Source: a virus
Length of the DNA: 25,450 nt
IMG/VR virus record: IMGVR_UViG_3300044981_000043
Coordinates: 1-25,450 of that record
Reading direction: 5' to 3' (one strand)
Each line of letters opens with the position of its first letter. The stretch's first letter is position 1. Shown piece after piece: positions 13,807 to 20,415 of this stretch. The translations under genes and the position numbers were made by a program. The notes below the pieces were generated by a model. The model saw nothing but the letters and a program-made list of their open reading frames with translations. It did no database searches and was not told where the DNA came from.

Positions 13807-14256
13807 TCGTCTGGACATCACCAGCTCGATCCCGCGCTCGCGCGCAAAGTCGTCGACCGCTCCCTGGCTGCGTTGCTGCGCGACGTCCGGGTTGTCACGC
13901 GCTACTGGGTCCCACTGCTCGGCGGCACGGCCCGCGATTGGAGCCGACCGATCGTCTACATCGACGGGCGGTTTCCCGACCAGCTGCTGGTCGAAGGGCG
14001 CCTTATGCATCCGCATCGCTACATCGTCGTACACGAATGCGTCGAGCGCGTCCTCATGGACGAGCTGGGCCTGCCCTATCTCGGCGGCGCGCATACATTC
14101 GCGACCGCGGCGGAACAGTCCGCTGTCGAGGCGGACGGTTTCTCGTGGAACGGCTACACGGTTGCGCTGCGGCCGTATATCGCGCTAGCGCGCACGAAGC
14201 CCGAGACGATGATCATCGCCCCGGGCCTGGACATGCGGCCCGCCAACGCGCATTAG
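13804..14256 (+). CDS. Conserved phage protein with HExxE motif, function unknown
   Basis: The product is 150 residues from ATG 13804, seven bases after GGAGC. The core reads YIVVHECVERVLMDELGLPY and then AHTFATAAEQSAVEADGFSW: His77-Glu78-x-x-Glu81, His97 and Glu104. Proteins with this HExxE...AHxxATxxE pattern are common near head genes of phages, to my recollection without a proven function. The paired His/Glu residues suggest a metal site, possibly a hydrolase or a degenerate metallopeptidase fold, but this is inference. Its stop is overlapped from the other strand by a tiny antisense ORF. Confidence 0.7.
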   Translation: MSSGHHQLDPALARKVVDRSLAALLRDVRVVTRYWVPLLGGTARDWSRPIVYIDGRFPDQLLVEGRLMHPHRYIVVHECVERVLMDELGLPYLGGAHTFATAAEQSAVEADGFSWNGYTVALRPYIALARTKPETMIIAPGLDMRPANAH

Positions 14257-14336
14257 CCGACCGTCGTGATCGTCGATTTCGCGAGAGATCCGGCCGGGCA
14301 CGGCTTAAGCTCGCGGCACGCTGTAAAGTCGGTCAT
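14253..14336 (-). CDS. Tiny ORF, 27 aa, possible remnant of a Lar-like zinc ribbon gene
   Basis: This minus-strand frame starts at ATG 14336 in a TGATG junction with the preceding small ORF, with a strong GGAGGG seven bases upstream. It reads MTDFTACRELKPCPAG and then diverges. LKPCP followed by FCG is the usual opening of Lar-like restriction-alleviation and related zinc-ribbon proteins; here the second half is lost after CPAG. It could be a truncated gene or a real micropeptide. The ribosome-binding site is convincing; the function is not. Confidence 0.4.
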   Translation of the reverse strand: MTDFTACRELKPCPAGSLAKSTITTVG

Positions 14337-14431
14337 CACTTACCCTCCACGTCTGGCTTTGGCGCAAATCCCCTCTGCGCAGCTTTGATGAAATCAGTGC
14401 AGAACGAAGCGTCCGCAAAGCCGAGCGTCAC
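14336..14431 (-). CDS. Tiny ORF, 31 aa, unknown
   Basis: It starts at GTG 14431, just beyond the stop of the 198-residue gene (14445), and reads MTLGFADASFCTDFIKAAQ with the C-terminus PKPDVEGK. That ending resembles the PQPDDTEGKV end of its upstream neighbour, and both are followed by a GGAGGG-type ribosome-binding site, so the two ends may be duplicated. No good ribosome-binding site precedes this GTG, so expression is uncertain. Confidence 0.3.
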   Translation of the reverse strand: MTLGFADASFCTDFIKAAQRGFAPKPDVEGK

Positions 14432-14444
14432 ATATGCTCGATGC

Positions 14445-15041
14445 TCATACCTTTCCCTCCGTGTCGTCGGGCTGCGGGGCTGCAGCGAGCATGGCGCGCC
14501 TACCACTCAGTAATCCATTAATGGCAACTCGAAGCGCCTGCTGCATGTTGTAACCGCCATAAACGGTATTGAAGTCTGAGTATGCCTTCCAAAGTTCAGG
14601 CGATGACTTTTCGTCGCAGGGCTCAACATCGTGCAGCCCATCCCGCACCCCGCCATTGCCTTGCGCGATCATCGCTTCACGGCAATCGTTCCAACCTTTG
14701 ACATAACCGACTCCATGCTCACTAGCATTAGGAAATAGCTTAAGGGCATCAGGCACCTTCGCGGCGACGGGCAGGGCGACGGCTTCGATAGCTAATCGCG
14801 CTTCGGGCGTGTACGCCTCTATCCAATACGCCGATTCGTTATAGCTGTGGAACCGGCATAGCGCTCGTGCAACACGTTCGACCATCTCATCCGTCACCCT
14901 CACTGGCTCGCGGGCTAGGTGGGCCTTGTCCAGCTCATCGGCGACATGTTCAAGCGCCATCGGAGCGCATGTTCCGTGCTCGCGAATTACTTTCGCCAGT
15001 CCATACAGTTTCTTTGCGGCCAGCGTCATCGGCTTATCCAT
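14445..15041 (-). CDS. Early-type hypothetical protein (Ea22-like style), antisense to the head operon
   Basis: The product is 198 residues from ATG 15041, behind GAGAG (ATG at residue 5 is an alternative). It contains VTDEMVERVARALC and GYVKGWNDCREAMIAQG, phrases common in accessory early proteins of lambdoid and other phages, often in genes with no known function. It has no membrane span and no catalytic motif I recognise. It is transcribed against the structural genes from a strong promoter at 15071-15099, and its base composition is less GC-rich than the flanking head genes. I read it as a moron-type cassette inserted between the HExxE gene and the protease. Confidence 0.7.
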   Translation of the reverse strand: MDKPMTLAAKKLYGLAKVIREHGTCAPMALEHVADELDKAHLAREPVRVTDEMVERVARALCRFHSYNESAYWIEAYTPEARLAIEAVALPVAAKVPDALKLFPNASEHGVGYVKGWNDCREAMIAQGNGGVRDGLHDVEPCDEKSSPELWKAYSDFNTVYGGYNMQQALRVAINGLLSGRRAMLAAAPQPDDTEGKV

Positions 15042-15070
15042 TGCTGTTCTCTCGTGGTGAATGGTGCGTC

Positions 15071-15099
15071 ATCCTCGCACCGTAAGATTCCCTTGTCAA
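15071..15099 (-). promoter_or_regulatory. Leftward promoter of the antisense cassette at 14253-15041
   Basis: On the minus strand, a perfect TTGACA (15094-15099) is followed after 17 bases by GAGGAT (15071-15076). The 22 bases from TTGACA through ACGGTG match the promoter at 20326-20347 at 19 positions. Confidence 0.6.
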
Positions 15100-15151
15100 C
15101 AGGCCGACATCGCAAACCCGACCGTTCACTAATTGCATACGCTGGCGCGCC

Positions 15152-15157
15152 TAGATA
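15152..15157 (+). promoter_or_regulatory. -10-like motif resuming rightward transcription before the protease gene
   Basis: TAGATA lies two bases before ATG 15160 and eleven before ATG 15169. With normal spacing the transcript would begin between the two start codons, so ATG 15169 could be nearly leaderless. No -35 or Shine-Dalgarno is visible. Confidence 0.3.
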
Positions 15158-15159
15158 CC

Positions 15160-16557
15160 ATGCGATGCATGCCCGATAACCGCATCATTTTCGCCTTCGA
15201 TAAGCAAACCGCCCGCAGCCGCGATGCGGATGGCCGCATGCGCGTCAAGAACTGCATTCTCTCGACCGCCGAGATCAACCCGTATCGCGGCGAAGAGATC
15301 CCGAACTATGACCGGCTGGGCCTGAAGCCGAACCAGGTCTACGACCTGTACCGCGACCCGGACGAGATGCGTAAGGCCGCCCCGACGTTTGAGGGCGTGC
15401 CGTTGATGATCAAGCACGTCGCCCAGACGGCCGACGAGCCGCGCAAGGAATACCAGGGCGGCGCGGTGCATTCGGTGCGCTTCGACGGCAAGCATCTGCG
15501 CGGCGACCTCTTGGTATCCGACGGTAAGGCCATCGACATGATCGAGTCGGGCGCCGCCGCGGATCTGTCCTGCGGATATCGCTACGTGCCGGATATGCAG
15601 TCGGGCGAAGTCGACGGGCGCCGCCACGACGGCGTCATGCGTACCATCCAAGGAAACCACGTCGCGCTGGTCGATGACGGCCGCGCGAGTGGCGCGCATG
15701 TCGCCGACAGCGCATTATTCAACCCGCAAGGGCCTGACCCGACTATGCAAGGAGTCGATGACATGAGTGGTAAAGACGAACTGCCGGCAGGCGGGCCCCC
15801 GGGCTCCGAAGCGGGCGAGCAGCACGAGGGAAGCGCAATGGCCCAGGTCGGCCAGGCACTGAAGCATATCGCCGGCCTGCTCGAAAGCATTCACGGCAAG
15901 CTGGGCGGCAGCGCCGAGCCGGCCGAAGGTGCGACCGACAACGAGGAAGGTCGCGAGGAAGGCGAAGGCCGCCCCGAAGGCACCGAGCGTGAACCGGAAG
16001 GCGCGAACGATTTCGAGCTCGATCCGGCCGTGCGTGAAGAGGCCGTGCATTCGCGCGCGATGGACGAAGAGTCCGACGGCGAAGGCGAAGAGATGGAAGG
16101 CGCGATGGACGAGGAAGGCGAGGGCGACTACCCCGTGCCGTCGCAGTCCGCCCAGAACGGCACCCCGGCCCGCGGCGAAAAGACCCCGCATGGCGCGATG
16201 GATGCTAAGAGTGTGCGTACCTACGCCGCCCAGGTGGCCGCTGACGCCGTCGCGCGTGAGCGCCGTCGCGCCCAGGCCGTCGAACAGGCGAAGCGCGATA
16301 CGCGCGGCGTGCTGGGCGATGTCTACGGCATGGACAGCGCCGGTGCGATCTATCGCGAGGCGCTGAAGGCGGTCGGTCAGGACGTGACCCAGATTCCGAA
16401 GGGCATGGCCCGCGTCGCCTGGAATACGCACGTCGCGGTGGCCGCTCGTACTGCCGGCGTTCGCCCGCAGTCCGAGATGGCGCTCGACGCTGCGGGTGTC
16501 GAAAAGCAACAGGCCGGCGTATTGGCCCATCTCAGCCGCATCAAAGTTAAGGGCTAA
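15160..16557 (+). CDS. Prohead protease fused to scaffold region (DUF2213 type)
   Basis: The product is 465 residues from ATG 15160 (ATG 15169 is equally possible; neither has a ribosome-binding site). Residues 1-175 are the protease domain. AEINPYRGEEIPNYDRLGL is typical of DUF2213, and His86 (IKHV), Ser127 (DLSCGYRY) and His157 (GNHVALVDDGRA) fit the His-Ser-His triad of assembly proteases. Residues about 200-465 are helical and very acidic in the middle (runs of E, G and D at about 250-330), then basic-helical (AVARERRRAQAVEQAKRD), as expected of a scaffold. The protein should shape the prohead with the capsid protein and then digest itself. An internal start at 15763 would release the scaffold part alone. 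Confidence 0.85.
   Translation: MRCMPDNRIIFAFDKQTARSRDADGRMRVKNCILSTAEINPYRGEEIPNYDRLGLKPNQVYDLYRDPDEMRKAAPTFEGVPLMIKHVAQTADEPRKEYQGGAVHSVRFDGKHLRGDLLVSDGKAIDMIESGAAADLSCGYRYVPDMQSGEVDGRRHDGVMRTIQGNHVALVDDGRASGAHVADSALFNPQGPDPTMQGVDDMSGKDELPAGGPPGSEAGEQHEGSAMAQVGQALKHIAGLLESIHGKLGGSAEPAEGATDNEEGREEGEGRPEGTEREPEGANDFELDPAVREEAVHSRAMDEESDGEGEEMEGAMDEEGEGDYPVPSQSAQNGTPARGEKTPHGAMDAKSVRTYAAQVAADAVARERRRAQAVEQAKRDTRGVLGDVYGMDSAGAIYREALKAVGQDVTQIPKGMARVAWNTHVAVAARTAGVRPQSEMALDAAGVEKQQAGVLAHLSRIKVKG
15763..16557 (+). CDS. Nested in-frame scaffold protein (internal start within the protease gene)
   Basis: ATG 15763 is in frame with the protease gene and is preceded by AAGGAG eight bases upstream, the best ribosome-binding site in this gene and better than that of the full-length start. 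It would give a 264-residue protein beginning MSGKDELPAGG, without the protease domain. It keeps the acidic low-complexity part and the C-terminal helices that contact the capsid protein. The same arrangement is known for lambda C/Nu3. The coding frame is shared, so only the start-site evidence is independent; the separate product is an inference. Confidence 0.55.
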   Translation: MSGKDELPAGGPPGSEAGEQHEGSAMAQVGQALKHIAGLLESIHGKLGGSAEPAEGATDNEEGREEGEGRPEGTEREPEGANDFELDPAVREEAVHSRAMDEESDGEGEEMEGAMDEEGEGDYPVPSQSAQNGTPARGEKTPHGAMDAKSVRTYAAQVAADAVARERRRAQAVEQAKRDTRGVLGDVYGMDSAGAIYREALKAVGQDVTQIPKGMARVAWNTHVAVAARTAGVRPQSEMALDAAGVEKQQAGVLAHLSRIKVKG

Positions 16558-16577
16558 GGGCCCCCGGAGAACCGACC

Positions 16578-17075
16578 ATGTTTCAGAATCAGGTTTACAT
16601 CAACCCGGCCCAGGCCGTCCCCGGCGACTTCGCCTCGACGAACCCGACGATCTTCAAGCTGTCCGGTGCGGGCAAATGCGTCGCCGATAGCTCGGGCGTC
16701 ACCGTCGGCCGCTTCGCCGTGCTCAACGCAACCGGCACCGTCACCAGCATTCCCGGTTCCGCGCCGGGTGCGACCCGTCTGGGCTTCGTGCATCGCGAGA
16801 ACAACGCGCAGATCGTCACGTATCTCGCCGAGTCGGGCAACACGATCCAGCCCGGCCAGGCCGTCTCGCTGTTCGGCAAGGGTGATTTCTTCATCAACGC
16901 CGATGCCGTGACCAGCGCGCCCGTACGCGGCGCTGTGGTCGCGTGGGACTATACGACCGGTCTTGTCAACATCGGCGCGGTCATCGCCGGCACCCTCGTC
17001 GACACCGGGTATGTCCTGCTGTCGGAAACGGCGTCGGCGGGTCAGACCGTCATCATCGGCAACACTGGCGCGTAA
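16578..17075 (+). CDS. Capsid decoration/cement-type structural protein
   Basis: The product is 165 residues, with GGAGA before ATG 16578. It is rich in beta-prone residues with the segments GRFAVLNATGTVTSIPGSAPGATRLGFVHRENNAQIV, GQAVSLFGKGDFFINAD and VRGAVVAWDYTTGLV, like the small structural or cement proteins that sit between protease and major capsid genes. It likely binds the outside of the expanded head. There is no cysteine cluster and no signal sequence. It lies 20 bases after the protease and 21 before the capsid gene, so the three are one transcript. Family naming is uncertain; the position is diagnostic. Confidence 0.7.
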   Translation: MFQNQVYINPAQAVPGDFASTNPTIFKLSGAGKCVADSSGVTVGRFAVLNATGTVTSIPGSAPGATRLGFVHRENNAQIVTYLAESGNTIQPGQAVSLFGKGDFFINADAVTSAPVRGAVVAWDYTTGLVNIGAVIAGTLVDTGYVLLSETASAGQTVIIGNTGA

Positions 17076-17096
17076 GCGAACAAAGGAACCATTCCC

Positions 17097-18104
17097 ATGA
17101 AAGATGCACAGCTTATTGCCCAGCTCGCCACGCGCGGCATCATCCTGCCGGCAGGCGTGAAGGACGTGACCACGCCCCGCGGCGAGTACGCGATGGACGC
17201 GGCCAGCCTCACGCCTACCCTGGTGGGCACGCCGAATTCCGGCATCCCGTCGTTCCTGACCACCTTCGTCGACCCGAAGGTGATCGAGGTGCTCGTCGCC
17301 CCGATGAAGGCCGCCGAGATCGTCGGCGAGTCCAAGAAGGGCGACTGGACCACCCTGACGGCGACTTTCATTCAGGCTGAACCGCTGACCCGTGTCGCCA
17401 CCTACGGCGACTACTCGACCGACGGTACGTCGGACGCGAACGTCAACTACCCGCAGCGCCAGGCGTACTTCTTCCAGACCTGGACTCGTTGGGGCGAGCG
17501 TGAACTCGCGATGGCCGGCGCCGGCCGCGTGGACTGGGCCGGTCAGCTCAACTATTCGAGCGCGCTCGGCCTGGCCAAGTTCCTGAACTCGACCTACCTG
17601 TTCGGCGTGTCGGGCCTGCAGAACTACGGGCTGACGAACGACCCGCGCCTGGTAGCACCGGTGGCCGGCTCGGTCAACTGGGCGACCGCAACGCCCGACG
17701 CGATCTTCAACGACATCGTTCGCATGTACAAGCAGCTGCAGTCGCAGTCGCTGGGCATCATCGAGCAGGAAGACGATCTGCGCCTGGCACTGCCGCCGAC
17801 CGCCGCTGGCGATCTGAACAACGTCAACACCTACGGTCTGTCGGCCGCCAAGCTGTTGAAGGATGCGTTCCCGAAGATCTCGCTGGTCACCGTGCCGGAG
17901 TACGACACCGCGGGCGGCCGTCTCGTCCAGCTGTGGGCACCGGTCATCGAGGGCCAGGAAACGGCCACCTGCGGCTTCACGGAGAAGATGCGCGCCCATG
18001 CGATCGAGCGTTACAGCTCGTACTTCCGCCAGAAGAAAAGCGCTGGTACGTGGGGCGCGGTCATCTTTCGTCCCCTTGGCATGGCCGCCACATTGGGCGT
18101 CTGA
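17097..18104 (+). CDS. Major capsid protein (DUF2184 type)
   Basis: The product is 335 residues, with AAAGGAAC before ATG 17097, fitting high expression. Recognisable DUF2184 blocks are GIPSFLTTFVDPKVIEVLVAPMKAAEIVGE near residues 48-80, FFQTWTRWGERELAMAG at about 125-142, NYSSALGLAKFLNSTYLFGV, GIIEQEDDLRLALPPTAAGDLN and TCGFTEKMRAHAIERYSSYFRQKKSAGTWGAVIFRP near the end. It has the HK97-type size and forms the icosahedral shell. No N-terminal delta domain of HK97 length is present, consistent with a separate scaffold. A terminator-type hairpin follows 24 bases after the stop, closing the head transcript. Confidence 0.92.
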   Translation: MKDAQLIAQLATRGIILPAGVKDVTTPRGEYAMDAASLTPTLVGTPNSGIPSFLTTFVDPKVIEVLVAPMKAAEIVGESKKGDWTTLTATFIQAEPLTRVATYGDYSTDGTSDANVNYPQRQAYFFQTWTRWGERELAMAGAGRVDWAGQLNYSSALGLAKFLNSTYLFGVSGLQNYGLTNDPRLVAPVAGSVNWATATPDAIFNDIVRMYKQLQSQSLGIIEQEDDLRLALPPTAAGDLNNVNTYGLSAAKLLKDAFPKISLVTVPEYDTAGGRLVQLWAPVIEGQETATCGFTEKMRAHAIERYSSYFRQKKSAGTWGAVIFRPLGMAATLGV

Positions 18105-18127
18105 TTGGTGGGGCGCAGTGTTTGACG

Positions 18128-18153
18128 AAAGGCCTGGCTCACGCCGGGCCTTT
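18128..18153. terminator. Bidirectional terminator hairpin between capsid gene and antisense endonuclease gene
   Basis: An 11-bp stem (AAAGGCCTGGC with GCCGGGCCTTT, one G-U pair) closes a four-base TCAC loop. It lies 24 bases after the capsid stop on the plus strand. On the minus strand the loop TCA at 18139-18141 is the stop codon of the homing endonuclease, so translation ends inside the hairpin. No long U tract follows on either strand. Confidence 0.65.
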
Positions 18154-19656
18154 CTGCGTCCAGCGCCATAACTTCTTTCCGCTGTCCCATACACGCAACG
18201 CGTTGACGGCGTCCTCGATGTCCCATTCGGTGCGCGGATCCGTCGCGGGATCGAATGCCAGCTCGGTGCGGCTGATCTGCCGCAAGCGGTCCGGAATACG
18301 CTTGCGGGCCCATGCACCTTTGGGGCGAAAGCCGGTTGCGTGATGGTAGACCCGATAGTCGGGCGGGATCTCGCGCGCCAGCTCGAAGCCCATGTGCGCG
18401 TAAGTGCGGCCATCGAACCAGTCATTGGCCGAATACGACACGACCTCGCGACAGCCTAGCGTCCGCACGGCATGCGTGAACAACTTCGTTGCGCCGCCGC
18501 GCACGCGCGCCGATGACGCGAATCGCGTGAGATCCCATACGCCGGCCTCGCTGCGGTTGCGATCGTAGGCGTCTTTGCTGAATACCATCACAGCGACTAG
18601 GCCATGCTCAGGGTGCACCAGGCCAAAGCGGTGGGCGTTGATCGCGCCCGGCTGCTGTGGGTGATGCAGGTCAAGGAACCGCACGGCTTCCGTGTTCGGC
18701 ACGTCGACCACGGCGCAATCGCGGGCGTTGAGCGCGGGCCGCATGTCATGGCCCAGGGCGACGCGCAGCAAGTGCTCAAACGGCCCGCGACGTTCCGTCC
18801 AATCTTTGCAGGCGATCGCGATCAGGCGATAGCCGGCCGCGGCGCACGCCTGGTGTTTGATCTGTGCGGCGGCGCGTTCGCGCGTGCGGCGGTCGGAATG
18901 CCAGTACACACCGTTAAGCTCGATCGCCAGCTTGCGCGAAGGGACAACGATGTCCAGCTCTTTCGGCTTGATGATCGTCCGGTCGGACTGGTACGCGTCC
19001 GGGCAAAGTGTCTGCACGAAGGCGAACAGATCGCATTCGGTAGGCGATGGTGCACCGCTGACACAACGCGGGCAGCCATAACCGTGCCCATGATTGGCTG
19101 GCGTCTGGTCGAAGGGGCCGTGCTTAGGGCAAACGATAGTGACCTTCGACAATGCCTCTACATATTCAACCTGGCTGTAGTCGTAGCGGTCGCCGTGCTT
19201 GGCGCGTGCGCGTGCGACGAAGTGCGCTAGGTCTTTGCGACGACCGATCGACTTGCGCACGTTGCCGCAAAGCGGGCAGCCCCGGCCACCTGTGTGCCAG
19301 CCCGCGACTTGATCGAACGCGCCGTGGTCCGCGCAGACAATGCGAACCTTGAACGGGTCGCCGCGATAGTCCGCCTGGCTGTAGTCGTAGCGGTCACCGT
19401 GCGTCGCACGGGCCTTAACGATCCAGGCGGCCGTATCGAAACGTTGTCTGTCGCCGCGCGCGATGTAGCTGCATTCGCGGCACTGATCGCCTTCGGCATG
19501 CTTGCCCGCCGCCTGTTCGAATGGCCCGTGGTCTGGGCAGACAATCGCGATTTTCGCCTTCGTGCCGTGGATCGTCTGCGGCGGGTAGGTGTAGCGGTCG
19601 CCGTGCTTGGCGGCGAAGCGGGCGAGCCATGTCTCGGTGCTGATAGGTGCGTTCAT
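18139..19656 (-). CDS. Composite homing endonuclease: three zinc-ribbon repeats, Vsr-like nuclease, acetyltransferase-like C-terminus
   Basis: The product is 505 residues. Residues 10-200 hold three repeats of a DUF723-like unit: HGDRYDYS...Y, then VxIVCxxHGxF, then GCPxC. The putative metal ligands are Cys40/His43/Cys59/Cys62, Cys108/His111/Cys127/Cys130 and Cys176/His179/Cys195/Cys198. Residues 205-290 look like a Vsr/EDxHD-type PD-(D/E)XK nuclease: KELDIVVPSRKLAIELNGVYWHS with Asp235, Glu246 and His253, then AGYRLIAI. Residues about 295-450 (HRFGLVHPEHGLVAVMVFSK, RGGATKLFTHAVRTLGCREVVSYS, YAHMGFEL) suggest a GNAT-like fold. It probably cuts phages lacking this insertion. It is antisense to the structural operon and lies between capsid and head-completion genes. 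The last domain assignment is tentative. Confidence 0.8.
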   Translation of the reverse strand: MNAPISTETWLARFAAKHGDRYTYPPQTIHGTKAKIAIVCPDHGPFEQAAGKHAEGDQCRECSYIARGDRQRFDTAAWIVKARATHGDRYDYSQADYRGDPFKVRIVCADHGAFDQVAGWHTGGRGCPLCGNVRKSIGRRKDLAHFVARARAKHGDRYDYSQVEYVEALSKVTIVCPKHGPFDQTPANHGHGYGCPRCVSGAPSPTECDLFAFVQTLCPDAYQSDRTIIKPKELDIVVPSRKLAIELNGVYWHSDRRTRERAAAQIKHQACAAAGYRLIAIACKDWTERRGPFEHLLRVALGHDMRPALNARDCAVVDVPNTEAVRFLDLHHPQQPGAINAHRFGLVHPEHGLVAVMVFSKDAYDRNRSEAGVWDLTRFASSARVRGGATKLFTHAVRTLGCREVVSYSANDWFDGRTYAHMGFELAREIPPDYRVYHHATGFRPKGAWARKRIPDRLRQISRTELAFDPATDPRTEWDIEDAVNALRVWDSGKKLWRWTQKGPA

Positions 19657-19662
19657 GGCCGC

Positions 19663-19692
19663 AGGTTAGCACGACTGGCGCATGGGGCGCAA
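19663..19692 (-). promoter_or_regulatory. Promoter-like element abutting the composite endonuclease start codon
   Basis: On the minus strand, TTGCGC (19687-19692) and TAACCT (19663-19668) lie 18 bases apart. The -10 is followed by six bases and then ATG 19656, with no clear Shine-Dalgarno, the same leaderless geometry as at 398 and 9300. The region shares AGTCGTGCTA with the leftward early promoter at 9047. Confidence 0.4.
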
Positions 19693-19775
19693 TGGCTAAT
19701 ATCGAGCCGCATTTGATAAGCTGACCGCGTTTGAGTCGTTGCGGCGGAGTGGGCGCCGCCGCATGATCGAACAGG

Positions 19776-19804
19776 AAGGCCGCCGTAAGGCGGCCTTTCT
19801 TTTA
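19776..19804 (+). terminator. Rho-independent terminator
   Basis: A 9-bp perfect stem (AAGGCCGCC) around a GTAA loop is followed by TCTTTT on the plus strand. It would stop rightward read-through from the capsid operon across the antisense cassette. On the minus strand it directly follows the stop codon at 19802, so it may also end that gene, though the U tract is poor in that direction. Nothing else gene-like is visible between 19657 and 19775. Confidence 0.8.
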
Positions 19805-20011
19805 GACGGCCGTGATGTCCACGTACAGGCCGCCACGCTGCCAGTGACGGCGCGACTGCAACGGCGTCGGTCGGTTGTGTACCCAGCTCTGCTCGGGATT
19901 TCGGTACTTCCAATGCGAGTACGCGATGGCGGGCGTCTCGCCGAAACCGCACCAGCGGCCGTCGGCGCAGTAGTAGCCGAATGCGCCTTTCGTAATGTGC
20001 GGCTTTACCAT
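19802..20011 (-). CDS. Small hypothetical protein, 69 aa
   Basis: ATG 20011 follows GGAG by eight bases; the frame is open further upstream but that part is a shadow of the preceding gene. The sequence (MVKPHITKGAFGYYCADGRW, then CGFGETPAIAYSHWKY) is rich in aromatic residues, with two cysteines, and looks like a small folded accessory protein. I do not recognise a family. It overlaps the upstream zinc-binding gene by seven bases, which indicates coupling, and is followed at once by a terminator hairpin. Confidence 0.65.
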   Translation of the reverse strand: MVKPHITKGAFGYYCADGRWCGFGETPAIAYSHWKYRNPEQSWVHNRPTPLQSRRHWQRGGLYVDITAV

Positions 20012-20292
20012 CGTTCCCGCTCCTCTAACATGCTCGGCGTCAACGCCGGATTGTGATCGCACCAGCGCGAGCCGCGCCGATGCGGAAAATGGTAACCCTG
20101 GCAGCCCGACCGATCGGGCCGGCAGACGGCCGCCCTGTTGTGCCGTTCGTGCGACTGCCGGTAACCGTCGACCCGCAGCAAGCCTTTGCGGCACACCTTG
20201 CAACGTGGCGGCTTGACATACGTCTCGGGCCGGAAGCGCTTATTCTGGCGTGCTTGGCAGGCTTTGCGGCGGCAGCGGCACGGCCAGGACAT
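20005..20292 (-). CDS. Small Cys/His-rich putative zinc-binding protein
   Basis: The product is 95 residues, with GGAG eight bases before ATG 20292. It is strongly basic. Cysteines occur as CRCRRKAC near the N-terminus, RCKVC in the middle, then CRPDRSGC and a final RWCDHNP preceded by GYHFPHRRGS. The second set (CxxC ... C ... C) could hold one or two zinc ions. Small basic zinc proteins of this style are frequent in phage early regions and are usually thought to bind nucleic acid, but the function is unknown. It is transcribed from the strong promoter at 20320-20347, together with the following 69-residue gene. Confidence 0.7.
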   Translation of the reverse strand: MSWPCRCRRKACQARQNKRFRPETYVKPPRCKVCRKGLLRVDGYRQSHERHNRAAVCRPDRSGCQGYHFPHRRGSRWCDHNPALTPSMLEERERW

Positions 20293-20319
20293 TGTCGTTT
20301 CTCCGGTGGTGTGCTGCCG

Positions 20320-20347
20320 ATTCTACACCGTTACATTGCCTTGTCAA
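20320..20347 (-). promoter_or_regulatory. Strong leftward promoter of the small-gene cassette
   Basis: On the minus strand, TTGACA (20342-20347) and TAGAAT (20320-20325) are separated by 16 bases. This is the best sigma-70 match in the window. It is nearly identical over 22 bases to the promoter region at 15078-15099. Confidence 0.75.
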
Positions 20348-20380
20348 CACCTTTCAGACGAAAAGATCGAAACGCTTTGC

Positions 20381-20386
20381 TAGACT
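20381..20386 (+). promoter_or_regulatory. TAGANT motif before the resumed rightward operon
   Basis: TAGACT lies 41 bases before ATG 20428 and directly after the antisense cassette. It resembles motifs at 398, 22742 and 24975. No -35 consensus is present. Confidence 0.35.
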
Positions 20387-20415
20387 CGCGTCACAGTCCG
20401 TACCAACCGCAACAA

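Noticed and set aside
16554-18425. Very long minus-strand open frame (623 codons) antisense to the decoration and capsid genes
   Set aside because: It is a GC-rich shadow: the plus-strand genes have clear families and ribosome-binding sites, while the antisense product is Arg/Gly/Asp-rich without any motif.
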